The notes beneath the pieces were generated by a model, which searched no databases, was not told where the DNA came from, and saw only the letters and a program-made list of their open reading frames with translations. From the NCBI GenBank assembly GCA_958298945.1, contig OY282606.1, positions 95,735,696-95,799,695 on the forward strand: a stretch of 64,000 bases of DNA, given 5' to 3'. This DNA is from Atherix ibis (lineage: Eukaryota; Arthropoda; Insecta; Diptera; Athericidae). Shown piece after piece: positions 13,331 to 27,300 of the stretch. The position numbers and the translations under genes are program-made. Each line of letters starts with the position of its first letter. The first letter of the stretch is position 1.

Positions 13331-16300
13331 AATAAAATTAATATTAAACTTTTCCTTGGCGTTACTTAGATTTCAGAGTGTTGGTGATGTTAATGTTTGT
13401 GCCAATGATTCTATGAATGATGGAAGATGATCATTCTGACATTGAGAATGACCATAGTTGCAGTCATCATAACATAGCTATCATCATTTTCTACTTCGAT
13501 GGTCTCTTCAATTTTCTTTAAGTGTTATGTTGCGATTGCAGTTTTTTTTTCTCTCTAAAATTTACATCTTTTCCACTTCATAATCTACATACAATTCTTT
13601 TTATACAATCTTCTCTTATATTTCACATGATTTTATTATGATAATTTTATTGGTTTTATTTGTTTTTGTATTAATTACTATAAATAGTATTTTTCTGAAT
13701 TGGTTCCTAGTATCTATCATTCATTTGTTTGTTTATCTTTGAAAATTCTTCGAATGAAATTTTACTAAAATAAAAAGAGGATAAATAAAATATATGCATA
13801 CATTGATAAATGATTCTTTGTTACGAATTTTCATTCAAGTATAAAACAAAAGGGCATAAAGTATTTATGCGATTGGAGAAAATTTTGCTAAAATGTTTTG
13901 TTGGCACATTTTGAATACTCAAATCGAATCTGGATAAACCCGCTCAACCGATAAACATTGAATATTTATCTACCTACACCATATTGGGAATTGATGACTT
14001 TTCAGACATTTATCTAAGTGCTGTGCCGGTTAATGTTTAGTGCATTGCTAATGACTTAATAGAAAGTGCATTTTTATTGCTTCTGAAGGAAATAGTAGTA
14101 ATCAACGAAAGAAAGAGTAAGTGTTAAATATGAAAAAAAATTTACCTAATTTGGTTGATGTACAGTAAAGTTAAATAGAAATTGATATGTTTGAGAAGAA
14201 AAACAAAATTAAACAATATATTCAAAAAAATATTGCTTAGATAGATGGTAGATCTTCATTTTCGTCTATAGTTTCCCACAATTTATACCTAGCCTATTTA
14301 GGCAAATCGTGCTCTTTATGGTAATGTCCAATTGTTTGAGTGCATATGCAAGTAACAAGTATGCATACTTTTATAAACTGTGTCAGATAAATTTCCCTTT
14401 TGTTTTCTAATTTCAACGGCATATAGAAAATTTAATTAAAAACATATGGAATTTTATTTTCAAAAATTAATTAATATAAATTTTATGGAAAAAAATATAT
14501 GAAATAGGAGAAAGTACTTACTTCCATTCTATAATTCTCTATTATTTTAAAAATTATAAGTATGAAATTATTTTCGATTAGTTTTTATTAATAAATTACG
14601 ATAAGATACTTTTATATCTTAGTAAATCATCAAAAGTAGTTTTTAATAATAGAACTGACTTTCTAAAGCTACTGTATAATATTGTCAAAAGATCTATTTT
14701 CAGTAGATAGTCACATTTATTTACGTTAGTTAATAATTTAAACTCACAAATATAGTATGACTAGGATTTGCAAAAAAAAAAAAAAAAATGCGCGAAAAAT
14801 GGATTAATTTAAGATAAAATTTTTCAAAATTTATCTAAAGTATTGATGACTGTTAGTAAAATCCTTGAAAAAATGTATAATGTATTCTAGTATATATTCG
14901 ATACTTTCTATTATTTTTAAAAATTTCTTTTTTTTAAAATAAAAACTGAATATCTATATAAAAGTTTGAATATTGATAAGTAGCTCATTTTCTTTATTAA
15001 TTATGAGTAACTAATATTCCATTACTACTGGTCATCTTATAATGAAGATAGTTTTTCTTGTTGATAGTTTTTGGCCTTGGGTTTCGGCATTTTTCAAATC
15101 CATCTTTACTCGTAAGTAGATAGGAAAACTTTCTTAACTTTCCATGGTAGATCAGAATGATTAAAATTATGTGCTTGAACAAAGGAAAAACCTAATAATA
15201 GCAAATCATGATTTTGATAGATGATCTAAAATTGACTTTAACTAGTTAACAAACATACAAATAAGGGGAAGATTCCCTATTTCCATCGTTATAAACACTT
15301 TCGATAAGTGCATTTATAGGTGAAACTCTTAGAAAAAAGGTATTATTATCTTTTACAAAGCTGTCAAATTTGAAGGAAAATCCTCCTTTCGAATGTTGAA
15401 ACAATTTTCATAATAATATTCCTATGACTTTATAAATTTTTATGAGATTTTTGTTATATTTTAACTTATATTATTTCTTACAAATAAATGTTATTGGAAC
15501 TTTATTATTGAAGAATTTTTTTTTGTTGTTTAAAAAATTGTGACAAATATTTGCAAAAATAAACATTATTAGGTCAGAGCGATTTTCTTCTTCTTTTTTT
15601 TCTTTAAATTAGAATTAATCTCTAATTAATATTATAATTTTAGGTCAACTCTAAAATTAATATATTTCTAAACTATAGAAAAAAGAATCAGTTGTAATGA
15701 ATTAATAATTTATCATTGACCAATAGAGGTCTACAGCGTATTAATAAAATAAAAGATAATATTTATATTTTGAAAGTCTTTTATTATATATTTATAAATA
15801 ATCAATTAGGCATAAATGTAAAAATATTAAAATGAATACTCATATCATATCATGCTCGTATTGAATTTAAATGGTGTATTTTTGGCACTTTTATTATTTA
15901 TTTACCGGAAGATTTGCAGAGATAAGATTACGATACTGCCAGTTCTGCTGAACTAGATTGCAATATTTCTTAGCTATGAAACTGGCGAAAATTCTATGAT
16001 CGATAATAAAATGCGGTAAAAAAAATATCTTTTTTGAAAACTGCTTTTATTATGATACAAAAGGTGGTTTATTTAGCAAACTCGTAGATGTTGTGTGTAC
16101 CTAGTTTCGATGAAGGCACACTGCTCTTATGTAGCCTAAAGGAATTTTTGACGATTACAAGTTTTAAAGTAACAAATGTGTAAGGAAATGGTTGATCATA
16201 GATGCATTACTATTTATTGTATTATAATAACAATAATAGAATGTACTATTTAGATAGATAGATAAAATTAATATTATTATTATAACTACTATTTGTGTTG

Positions 16301-17852
16301 TTAAAGTGCTTATTAAACATGGAATTTAAAACTAGAAATATGAAAATTATCATACAATAAAAATATTAAAAATAAATACAAGTAGTATACGCTTTCACTA
16401 TTTATATTGTTATTGGTAAACATGAATAAGTAATAATTATTCATCTTCAATTACCTTCACTAAATACTAATCAATAGTTTTTAGTTAAGTAGGGAATAAA
16501 TGAAAGTTATTGATAAGAAAATCAATCGCTAAATTTTATCGTTTCTAACCTTGTCAGTTGGGGAATGGGAGAAATTAACCTTCAGATAGTTGTGATTAAA
16601 AATTATTAAAAGCAATTTTCTATTTAGGCATATTTAAGATTTTTTCTTACTAATAATCATAACTAATATGATAAAAGTTTAAGTATAACTGATGAATAAT
16701 TTTTCTAAGGTTTATAAGTGTACACTTTGTGAGTCTGTAAGTTCACTATGAAAATACCGGGTTATACATTTCGGAATTCGGAAAGTATAATCTTGTCATT
16801 TGACTGTTGCCAAATATATATGTCATGAAATGTAGCACTTGTTTAGGTTTAAACCATTTAAAAACCAACACCTGTTAAGTAATGATCGAATTACAGCCCG
16901 AAATATGCGAGAAGGTCATCTTAATTACCCCAAAAGGATCAAGTCCTGTAAGAAGTCTTGTGGCGACGATTTAAAGGATACTATAATACGTGCAAGAAAT
17001 ATGGTATAATGAATTAAATTTTTTATCTTAATCTGAATTTCAAGTGTGGTTTATTTAGCTTTGCTTTTCGAATAAGAGTTTTCTCATTCATTGGAAAATT
17101 AAAAATAATCGATCTTTTGTACTATTGGTTGAAAAGTTTGTTCAACTTTATTTTATTCCATGGTAAATTGAAAAATTCCAAAATTATTTTCAGTTAAAAG
17201 ATATCTAAAATTATATAGTTAAGATTCTGAAATAAAAGAAGATTACAAATATTATGGACAGACATAAGATCAGTTACCAAAATACTCTTCTGATTTTATA
17301 CTAGAAATCTTCTTAAATGTTCGAATTCATCTATTTTCTATGTTCTAATTTAATTGCGGCACGTTTACAATTGTCCGAGCTAATGAAGCAAATCAAAACG
17401 ACATTTCTTCCTAAAGATAGATTCGACGTGTTTTACAGTATTTTATTAACGTCCATCTTGAAATCGATTATTGTCTTGCGAACCAATTTTCATTCTTCAA
17501 CTGAAACGTGATTTGGCATCTTCGTTTTCAACCTCCACTACAACGGTAAGGATTATTTTCATTTTCAAATAATAATATTTTTTATTTTTCAATAAATAAC
17601 TTCATTTTTAAGTGGGATCAGAGAATATTTTTCATATTCAATCTAAAATTGTCTATATTTTATATAAGTAGGTATACTTATTTCATAGTTATATATATAT
17701 ATTAGCATTAAGTTTTATCGTAGTAGAATAGATGATTGTCATTATTTTGAGTGAAATTGTTCAATCCAGATAAGATAAAGTACTTATTTGGAGTGAGGAA
17801 TTTCAAGAAAATTTCCAATGAAAGTTTTAAAAAAACTTCTGCTTGAAATGTT

Positions 17853-17904
17853 TATACAAAACTATTTTCATTTAAAAATATTTAAATGAAAATAGTTTTG
17901 TATA
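17853..17904. repeat. perfect palindrome, 24-bp arms
   Basis: Two exact 24-bp arms beginning TATACAAAACTATTTTC are separated by AATA. No element ends are seen around it. Confidence 0.95.
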
Positions 17905-18309
17905 ACATTTTTCTACCAAAAGAAAAAATTGAATAATTTTTAAAGTTTCACAAAATTAGTTCTTAAGCAGTGAAATAAAGAAATTTTCAATAATTAATAA
18001 TCTCCCAAAATTTTTAATTGAAATGTTCAGCAAAAATTTGTATTGAAATATTTAACGTTTACCAAAAATAAACTTCCCAAATGTGTGCAAGAACTTAAGG
18101 AATGAAGTCTATATGAGCAACGGAAGCTTCGTGAATAAATTATTTGCAATTTTTTTTTGAAGTGTTTAAAAAATTGGATATTTTTGATAATGTTTATAAT
18201 CATCTTTGATAATTCATATATAGTTTATCTACAAATAATAAATTTTATGCTTTTCGAATAAAATTATTCATTTTTTTTGTTTATTATTATTTTTTTAAAT
18301 AATCTTTTC

Positions 18310-18518
18310 AGTAACATTAGTATTGAAATGTATTATTCTAACGGCCACGACACTAAAGACAATAATTTGGCAACAAGGAATAAGGTAATATGGAAATGAA
18401 ATTAGAATGAAAAGGAAAATGACTCTTGGAAATTAGCGTAGGACCATGCCTCACTGGGGTTCGAACTTACGAGCCCTTACATGGTAGCCGCGCACGCTAA
18501 CAACTTTGCTACTGGGCC
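18310..18518 (-). mobile_element. tRNA-derived SINE
   Basis: Read on the minus strand, the element starts with a tRNA-like head beginning GGCCCAGTAGCAAAG. This is A-box like, and 45 nt from its TAGC lies a perfect B box GTTCGAACCCC (18466-18456), the spacing of a real tRNA promoter. The 3' acceptor strand does not pair, so it is not a functional tRNA. An unrelated body follows, containing CTAATTTCCAAGAG and CATTCTAATTTC. A second diverged copy of the body occurs at 50213-50342, which supports a dispersed family. Confidence 0.65.
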
Positions 18519-19683
18519 AACAATATTAGAAGTGTAACTTTGGTAGAATTACCAGCACAAATACCTCTATGCTCGCAAATGTAGATAATCGCACCAAATT
18601 CAATTTACAATATTTTCCCAAATTGATTCTCCTTGGAAATTTACTTTTCGATAGGCTATGCGAAACAAAACACGTTCAAATTATTTCAAATTAAAAAACC
18701 GTTAAACTTTACTTCAATTCGTTTCTAGTAATTTGATGAGCAACATATTGGGTAGTAATTTCACATAGAACATGTACATAATGAACAAGTGTAAAGTAAT
18801 GTGAAAATAATACGACTAAGCTGTTCCGAGATACGAGTAGGCAGTCAATTATAATTGCAACTGGATCTGGATACCTATAAAGCCGAATATCTGTATTTAC
18901 AGTGTCTTATCTTATTGAACTTGAACTTACAATTTTGAACAGTTTTCTTAACCTAACTATCCTTATAATAAGTCAAAAATCATTATTCTTACAATTGGAA
19001 AATTAATAATATCGAATGTTGCAAGTTTAATGTCAAAGATTACAATTAGAAGTGATCCCATTTGACGCAAACGGTACACTTACTCTTCCAAACAGAATTC
19101 CGTAGAAGATCAGAATCTTCTGTTCCTGGTTTATTCGCAATTCATCGAGTTTCCCGCTTAAATCTTTTGTTTTGTACCATACGACTGTGTTTACAATCTT
19201 TGATATTCAATTACTTAAATACTGTTTCTTTTTACACCAGAATAGATTTATTTAGCATCTCATAATGAGAAAATACGGTTTCGAAAATAGTTTCAGTTCT
19301 TCTTTTAGATGCTCTTAAATTCAATTACTTAGTTTGGCAGTTACGCAATTTCATTTAGCAAAAACCAAATTGTAAACAAACAAAACATATTAAATAAATT
19401 TAATCTAAAAATACAGTAACACCAAACAAAAATAAAGATGTACTCGAAAATTGTTTGTTTTTGCGAGCGTAGTTTCTTAGACACTGTCGTCTTTGTTATA
19501 TTGACTGTAAATGCCTTGAATAGTGGATTTAAATTAATTAACCTTAAAATTACACTTGTTTTTAAGAATTCTTTTCAGCACTATTTCTCTCATTTTTATA
19601 ATAAAAAGAAGTCGAGGTTAGAATTATGTTTTAATTACGGGTACAAATTGAAAATTTGTACTTGCAATAGTTTCTCTACCGCT

Positions 19684-20100
19684 TTTACTGAAGTTTTTAC
19701 TGAAAATTTTACTAAAAATTTTACTTAAAATTTTACTAAAAAAATTTACTGAAAAGTTTTACTAAAAATTTTTACTAGAAATTTTTACTGAACATTTTTA
19801 CTAAAAATTTTTACTCAACATTTTTACTGGAAATTTGTTCTAAAAATTTTCACTGTAAATTATTACTAAAAATTTTTAATGAAATATTTTTACTGAAACA
19901 TTTTTACTGAACATTTTTACTGAAAAGTTTTATACTGAACATTTTTACTGACAAAGTTTTACTGTAAAGTTTTTACTGAAAATTTTTACTTAACAAATTT
20001 TTACTGGAAATTTGTATTAAAAATTTTCACTTAAATTATTACTGAAAATTTTCACTGAAAATTTTTTACTTAACAAGTTTTTACTGAGAATTTGTATTCT
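19684..20100 (+). repeat. 13-bp minisatellite array, left arm
   Basis: About 30 diverged copies of a unit near TTTTTACTGAAAA stand head to tail, with frequent GAAA/AAAA/CAACA endings. Short reading frames through it are meaningless. The divergence suggests an old array. Confidence 0.8.
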
Positions 20101-22017
20101 TCTAATACTTTTTTTTTCCTTAATATAAATATATTGTAAATTGATAACAATTGCTACCACATAATAAATTTTGTTGTTCTTAATCTTTTATTTTCAATTT
20201 ACGAAAAAAATACATTTTTCTATTTCAAATGTGAATTTTAATTTCTCTTTCCACCTACTATTATTTCAAATTAGTAATTTTGATTTTCTTCAAATTGGCT
20301 ATGATTTCTTCTTTTCCGCCCACAACTTTTATTTAAAACTACTATTCATAAAAATTAGGACAGAAAACAATAAAAGTAGTTAGAAATCATAGCCAATTGA
20401 AGAAAATCAAAATGGTTATTATATGTTTGGCCATCAATCATCAAGGGTTATGTTATAAATTGATTGCAAATAAAATGTCTATGGAAATTTTTAAACAAAA
20501 CAAACTGACTGGCTAAGTGAGAGCGGCTATTATGTTTGGGCATTAATAATAGTTGAACCTGTGGCATTTTTCTCATATTACACCATTTTTTGTGTAAATT
20601 CTTTCTTTGTGAAATACGAAATAATCGAGGAAATGCCTAATAGTCTTGCTGGCACCATGTTAACAATTAAGTATATAAAATTCAACAAAATTAATCGCAT
20701 TCTTAACACTAAAAAATAATTTATAATAAATTATAATAAACTAATAAAGTTAAGAAGCTAGTCTAGAAAATTTCTATTCGGTAACATAGAGTCGCTATTG
20801 CCCACCTTCCAGGTATAGCTCTTGGCATACGGTAATAAGGTTTAAATCTGCAAATTTCAGTAGATGTGAAAATATGCCAGCTTTTTTATGCCGTTTTTTT
20901 TTTTTAAATAATTTCTTTCATTTAATTTAAAACGTTAACTGCCATGATTATAGAGTCATTTAGGTGATTTATTCACGAATGAAATTTGCTTAATCGCTAT
21001 TAAAATTAATTGAAATAAATGCGCTTTTTTATGGTAAAGTTTCACTCTTGAAGTATTTTGAAGTCTAACAGGTAGATCGATGGGCTGAGTTTGAACAAAA
21101 AATCTCTTCTACGTGTACACGATAGTTTAAATTGAAATTGAGGTGTTTATTTCACTATTGTGTATTTTTTTTTCGTTTTGGCTTATTAACAAGAAGTAAT
21201 AAACTAAGTTAGTTGTTAAGTACGGAAAATTTGAAGTTTCTGATTGGGGTGGTCATACTACGATAAAAATAGTTTTACAATTTTTGCCATCTGAAACTTT
21301 CATGCAAAATTACTTACTATCAAAAGTTACAATAGCGCCAATGTTTGATACTAATTAATCTTAGGATTTGTTATCGTATCGTACATGCAATTGGAGTTTT
21401 CATTTAATCTGAACAATTCTTTCTTGCCATTGTGATTCATTCACATTTTTTTTTCATTTATGCACTTACATTGGAAAAGTTTTATTTAAACGAAATATCC
21501 GATTCTAGGTTAAAGAGAAATAATTACTTGAATTATTTCACCTTTTAGTATATTCTTATAAATAAAAGAAGGAAATCAACGTGGTTTTTATTTTTGGTAA
21601 CCTAAATTTGACACACTTGTTTTCGGCAATGGTTCCCATAATTGTTACTTCAACTGTCCAAAAAAGTAAGTTCATCTTTAATTTGTGCTCTACAAAAACT
21701 TACAATCGCAATTTTTTTAGTCGATGATATCATTGTAAAAGAATGAAATTCTTTTTCTTTAGCCGGACATGAATAATAGCACCGTAATTTTGGAAGATTT
21801 GCATGAAGACTTTTTCATCCTATGCTGGAAAAATGGTGAAAATAATGAAACAGATCACTGCAATTATACTGTAAATAGTGCAATGCCTTCTTAAGAGAAA
21901 TTTTATTTCGACCATTTTTTATTATCTTGAAGAAGAAATTTTGCGTATGCGTACTAATTCAAGTAAAATTCATTTTACTTGAATTTTGTTTTATGATATT
22001 TTTATTTTTATATTATT

Positions 22018-22545
22018 ATTATACTAAAAAATTTTCAGTAAACATTTTCAGTAAAAATTTTCAGTAAAAATTTCAGTAAATATTTCCAGTAAAAATTTTC
22101 AGTAAATATTTTCAGTAAATATTTTTGGTAAATATTTTCGATAAAAATTTTCAGTAAAAATTTTCAGTAAAAATTTCAGTAAATATTTCCAGTAAAAAAT
22201 TTCAGTAAATATTTTCGGTAAATATTTTTCGATACAAATTTTCAGTAAAAATCTGTCAGTAAAAATGTTCAGTAAAAGTTTTCATTAAAAATTTTTAGTA
22301 AAAATTTCATTAAAAGTTTTTAGTAAAAATTTTTAGTAAAAATTTCATTCAAAATTTTCAGTAAAAATGTTCAGTAAATATTTTCATTAAAAATTTTCAG
22401 TAAAAATTTTCGGTAAAAATTTTCAGTACAAATTTTCAGTAAGAAATTTTACCCAATCAGAAACTTCAAATTTTCATTAAAAATTCTCAGTAAAAATTTT
22501 TAGTAAAAAAAGCTTCAGTAAAAAAATGTCAGGGAAAATATCATT
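22018..22545 (-). repeat. 13-bp minisatellite array, right arm (inverted)
   Basis: About 40 copies of a unit near TTTTCAGTAAAAA, the reverse complement of the left array. A short interruption at 22448-22474 is the mate of 21226-21248. A small outlier patch of the same unit occurs at 26508-26570. Confidence 0.8.
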
Positions 22546-23710
22546 TTTTTTTAAATACACATAGTTTCAGTGTTGACCTTCCCATTTTATTTACAAAATT
22601 ATTCTGCCTCGTTAATTTAGTAATCCATCAATAGATATAGAAGTAGAGGAAAGAATTTAATTGTGGCAGGTTAAAATGTTAACTGATCTATATTAGGAAC
22701 AAATTACAAATAATTACTATCGAGTCCGGCGTAAACGGCACCAATTTTTATAGTAATTACTGTACAAGAGTAACTTTAATAAGCTTTGCAATTTTCGTGA
22801 AATTCCAAAACTTTCTATCATCATCATCATCACTTTCGACGTTCTTCAATTCGAGGAACACGATAGTTGGCCGAAGCTACAAGAGTTCGCACACAAAAAA
22901 TCTAGAATATAAGAAAAAAACAAAAACAGTTCATACGGATGCACGTAAAAAATTACTCAATTTCTTTACCTTCAATACGAAGTTCAATTAAAATATTTTT
23001 CGATATCTAATCAGTTCCTAGATCAACTAAATTACATTGTAACTGAGCAAAAACATTAGAAAAAAGTAGCAATTTTCTCGTGTCCAAATCTTAAAAAATA
23101 GAAGTAAGAGTGAATACTTGTATGATCCCAGTGAGTACTCTTCGACATTCCACCGCTGTTAAAGCTTTTCCTTAAGGGAATACTTAATCTGAAGTGTACA
23201 CGGGCACCACAGTTGCTCCACGAATAAGTGTTCATACAACGAGTGTAAAACTGTTAACTTTCCATGCGGCCAAGGGAAAAAGCGAGTTTTTTTCAATTAT
23301 TTTTAAGAGATGAACATGCAGATACAAGATAAATAGATGGTGTCAATTTTAGCGAATTTAATTTAAATTTTAAGCCATATTGATTTTTATAAATATTTCC
23401 AGACAAGGACCTCATAAGAAATTTTCTGGCAATCAATTGATTAATGGCTTTTCTACATTTTTAAATTATATTTTTTTTTTGTTTTTTTTTTTGTTTTAAA
23501 TAAATCCCATTAATAGCAGGGTTTATATTTTTATTACATGCATATTTGATGACTCATTAGTTTTGGTTTCGAAAATAATCTTTTTATATATTATAGCTTT
23601 CGAATTTTATTGATTTTTTTACACTTAATAAATACTCCTTTTTATGCTTCTAATACGATAGAATCCTGCTATTGAGGAAATGTCCGTACTACCAATTCTA
23701 TTAGGCAGTT
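22546..23710. other. AT-rich intergenic DNA, no feature seen
   Basis: Contains a short CATCATCATCATCAC run (22818-22832) and T-rich runs (23470-23500). No gene, RNA or element ends are recognised. Confidence 0.4.
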
Positions 23711-24375
23711 ATTAAATGGGTAGAAAAGCAATTATTTTATTTTGTTATCTTATACAAAAATGTTATTCACTTCAAAGTAGTTCCTTGGGCAGCTATATAA
23801 CGGTTTCAATTGGAATCGCCTCCAGGTTCTCTGCTCTACTCCTATAAATGCTACGACAATCCTAAGATGATTTTTATCTTGGGGAAACAATAAAAGTCAC
23901 GTGGACTTATATCAGGTGAATATCTCCATCAAGGAATTTTTATCGGGAGAATATTCCCGATAAAAATTATCGGGAATATTCTCCCGATAAAAATTCCTTG
24001 ATGAAGATATCCGTATTACAGGGGGCATTGTCAAGTGTCTCCAATGTCCGATCTGAACAAAACCCTTTTCTGAGCCTTTCAAGGAGCTTCAAAGTTAATT
24101 GATGGTATGACAAGAGTCTTCGATTTTTTCACAATTCAGTTTTCGATGTTGGAGGCCTTCTACTGCTGCTCGATTCTCCAAAAATGCTTTATGCTATCCC
24201 CCACAGGCTCCTTGTAACTTCTTAGAAGTTATACATCAAACTTATCCAAAGGTTGAAACTTGTACTGCCTGTCCAGGAAGGACTACCGTACAAATATGTA
24301 GAAACGCAGTCTGCAGTTCTACCAGATCGCTGTCAATAATGGCAGTCTCATTACTTTTATAACAGAATATCTAAA
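23711..24375 (-). mobile_element. internally deleted mariner copy, family A
   Basis: The right end carries the inverted-repeat word TCTCATTACTTTT and the left end its decayed mate near GGGTAGAAAAGCAATTATT. Next to the left end, the minus strand encodes the typical transposase C-terminus: a Cys-Pro-(Arg)-Asn-Tyr-Phe-Glu word, the counterpart of AAQGNYFEG. Internal coding sequence is mostly deleted and scrambled. A perfect palindrome (23927-24003) lies inside. The same family occurs at 32897-33483, sharing the words after GAACAAAACCCTTTTCTGAGCC. Confidence 0.55.
23927..24003. repeat. perfect palindrome, 37-bp arms
   Basis: The two 37-bp arms match exactly around a 3-nt centre (AAA). The surrounding mariner relict is heavily mutated, so the palindrome is much younger than its host sequence. 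Confidence 0.95.
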
Positions 24376-24388
24376 ATATTCTGTTATA
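24358..24388. repeat. short perfect palindrome, 13-bp arms
   Basis: TATAACAGAATAT and its complement around a 5-nt loop. It overlaps the decayed right end of the mariner copy at 23711-24375. Confidence 0.85.
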
Positions 24389-27300
24389 TTATGCGTATAT
24401 TATATGAGAAAACTATTCAAAACATATTTTCTTATAATCAGCTGATCTATTGATTTTTATAGTGCATTGAAAATGCACCGTCTATGACCAATTAGGAATG
24501 CCCTCAGTCCAAATAATTTATGCCAATCCGATTTGAGTTGATTTTTGCATAAACAATCCGGATAAGAATGAAAATTCGTTAAGACGCGTCAAACAATGAG
24601 ACGAATTGGTTTCTACTCTTGTAAAGGAGAATTTATTATGTTGAATTTAGATCAACAAGATGATTCAATTAAGATATAAAAATGGGTGCATTAACAATAG
24701 GATCGATTAAATTTATATTTGAATACCAAAAGTAAGTACATGGAGTCCAATTGATCTGTACAACTCTATATATCGGATGAGACAATGCCAGATTGCAGTA
24801 ACCGAACGGTGTAATAGAAGAATAACGAATCTAGGAGATCTTGACGGCATGTGATTTTGAGTTAGAGACCTTTGCTATCAATATAACTAAATGGTCGTCT
24901 ATTATTTCGTACCACAATCCGCAAAAGTAATATGAATCATGAGCTCAATTGGATAGTCCCGTACACAAATGGGTAAATGGGAAGATAGGTGGCTGAGAAG
25001 ATAAGAGGGTGGGTGGTTGGATGGATAGATGCCTCTACAGATGAACTGATAGATGGGATGGTGGAATATGGACAGTAGATAGATATTTAGATAGGTGGAG
25101 GAAAATAAAGAAAGTAGAATGCGCCAACTCGCCCAGGTATTCGAACTTCGCCTCTGATTGGAATTTTAGTATAACGAATGTAGAACATAACGTTATACGC
25201 TTCATTTGGTTTGCATTACTCAGGAGACGGAAGTACTTCTCAAAATAAGTGCCATTCTGATTGATGATAGATGCAATGATAACGTATCTATAGCTGAATG
25301 ATGGGTGCTAATAAGAAAACCATTTCGGAATTCGATTATTTACATTAACAGTGTATATTTGTATGGCGACAAAAAACAAGCCTGTTGTAACCCAATTCGT
25401 ATCGCTTCGTTTATCATTTTTGATTTGTTAACATAAAATTCGAATTTCAATTAATTAGTTCCGATCTATTCAAAAATGGTCCATCGTCAACGGTATGTTA
25501 TGATACTTAACCCAATTCTAATAGTCGAATTATTTAAGATGCTCATTTGCAAGAATATCTTTGCATATTTAAATAGGTTAAAAATATGTAGATTTAAAAA
25601 AGTTTTTTTCAGTTAACAAAAAAAAAATGGAAAAAAAGAATTTGTGTTAATATTTGAGATTAATATAAAATCTTCAATGAATCAGAAAATTTCGTGGTCT
25701 AATAACAGCAATAATTTTTAAAATTAGTCTATCAAAAAAAAAAAACTGAAAAAAAATTAAAATGAATAAGTTCACTTACCATCTGCTCTATTATGTTTGT
25801 TGTTTTTTTTTGTACTATTTTTCTAATAAATTTCTTTAACATCCGAAAATAATAGAAAATTAATATTCAAATTGACATAATTTCTTTATATCGATAGAAT
25901 TTATTGCTCTAAAAATTATAAATCATTACTTGTATAGAATTAAATGCATGAATAATTGAGTTTATTTGGTAATCGTAAATCTACTAGTAAAGATATAGAT
26001 ACAAGTGAATGTTGAGCGTGACATATCTAAAATAACAGGTACTATAATTTTTCCTAAATGTTTTTATTTTTTATAATTATTGTACATTTGATGTGCAAGT
26101 ACTAGTACAATAATTTAATACTTTGGAAAATTATACAATAAGATCTGTACATTTCTTATACAAGAAATATAATTGAATGGATTTAAGATTTTCTAATTTA
26201 ATAATTCTTTGCATATATAATTTGTGGCTAATAGTTTTATAACGATCATAAACTATCAAGATTCTTCAATGGTTTAGTGCTAAATGAATGGAGTGGTTAT
26301 ACTGTTTATTAAAAATAGATTAATGTTCTTCTTTAAATAACAACTTTTATATTAAATCGATTTTTCTAATTAATCTCCTCTAATAATGAATATCAATCAA
26401 ATAAGAGGATTTTATCCATGCCAGATAAAATGATAAAAGTTTCGCAATATTTGCAAAATTTTTATGATGCAACCTGATATTAGTTTGTTAAGTGTAATAT
26501 TTTTTTAGTAAAAATGTTCAGTAAAATCTTTTGGTTGAATTTTTCAGTCGAAATTGTTAGTAAAAGTTCTGAGTCGATTAAATAAAAGGCTTTTGTTATT
26601 CGTACCAGCTTTCGTTTTATTAGAATATTTTATGGTAAAATCTAAAAAATAGTTTAAAAAAAAATATATATATATATTTTGTCATTTTAAAACATATTCG
26701 AATAATAGTGTTAATAATAGATATTTTAAATTTTTATAAATACTCTTTGCTGATGTAAATACTCCATGAAAATCATTAAAATAAATTATATGATTTCGAT
26801 TAATTATTCCAAAATTAAATCTAGTCATAATATTTCTTTGAAATAATCTTATAGATATTTTTTTAATAAAAACGAATTGTTGAAACTCTAAATGTATAAA
26901 TGATAAAAAATATGAAAATTACTCTTTGTAGTAGTATAAAACAATCGAAGAAAATAATATTATCGATGAAATTCGAATATCTGAGAGCGCCCTAATTCTT
27001 AATGTGGACCTACTTTTTATGCAATAATACCTGCATGATATCTCTAGAAGCATTTCAAGTCTAAAGGGAAATATATTGCACTTTTCACTATTTCTCATAA
27101 ACTTGATTTATTGAAAACGTAAACCACAAAAACCAGAAAACTTGGCTTTTATTTCTCAGGGATGCATGCCATTTTTTCTCTCAATTTAAATCTATGCCAT
27201 TGGATTTTTTATTTGATTTTTTTTTATTATTATAAATGTAGATCGAACAAAAAGTATTAAGTTATCATTATTTTAAGTTAAAAATTGATTTCAGCTTACA

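Larger units (their letters stand above)
12460..18309. other. upstream flank of the Gln-rich gene and intergenic DNA
   Basis: The first 400 bases are extremely AT-rich and include a minus-strand TATATAAAG word (12583-12592), a weak promoter candidate. After the simple sequence at 13.05-13.33 kb nothing coding is seen. A slightly GC-richer patch lies at 16860-17000. Confidence 0.35.
19684..22545. mobile_element. foldback-like element with inverted minisatellite arms
   Basis: The left arm (19684-20100) is an array of a 13-bp unit TTTTTACTGAAAA with variants. The right arm (about 22018-22545) is an array of its exact reverse complement TTTTCAGTAAAAA. Together they bracket about 1.9 kb. Tandem short repeats forming long inverted ends are the design of Drosophila FB (foldback) elements. 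Inside are further inverted pairs: 20278-20309 with 20382-20412 (one indel) and 21226-21248 with 22452-22474 (perfect, 23 bp). I found no transposase and no clear target duplication, so mobility is inferred. Confidence 0.45.

Noticed and set aside
12913..13430. Met/Val/Glu-repeat frames on the plus strand and Ile/Ser frames on the minus strand
   Set aside because: Produced by simple sequence; dipeptide-like translations on both strands with no domain.
18447..18518. Functional tRNA gene
   Set aside because: Good A and B boxes but the acceptor strands do not pair and it is followed by a repeated body, so a SINE is the better reading.
19684..22545. Two minisatellite arrays considered as a CRISPR array or satellite centromere
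   Set aside because: The units are contiguous 13-mers without spacers, too few for a centromere and inverted relative to each other.
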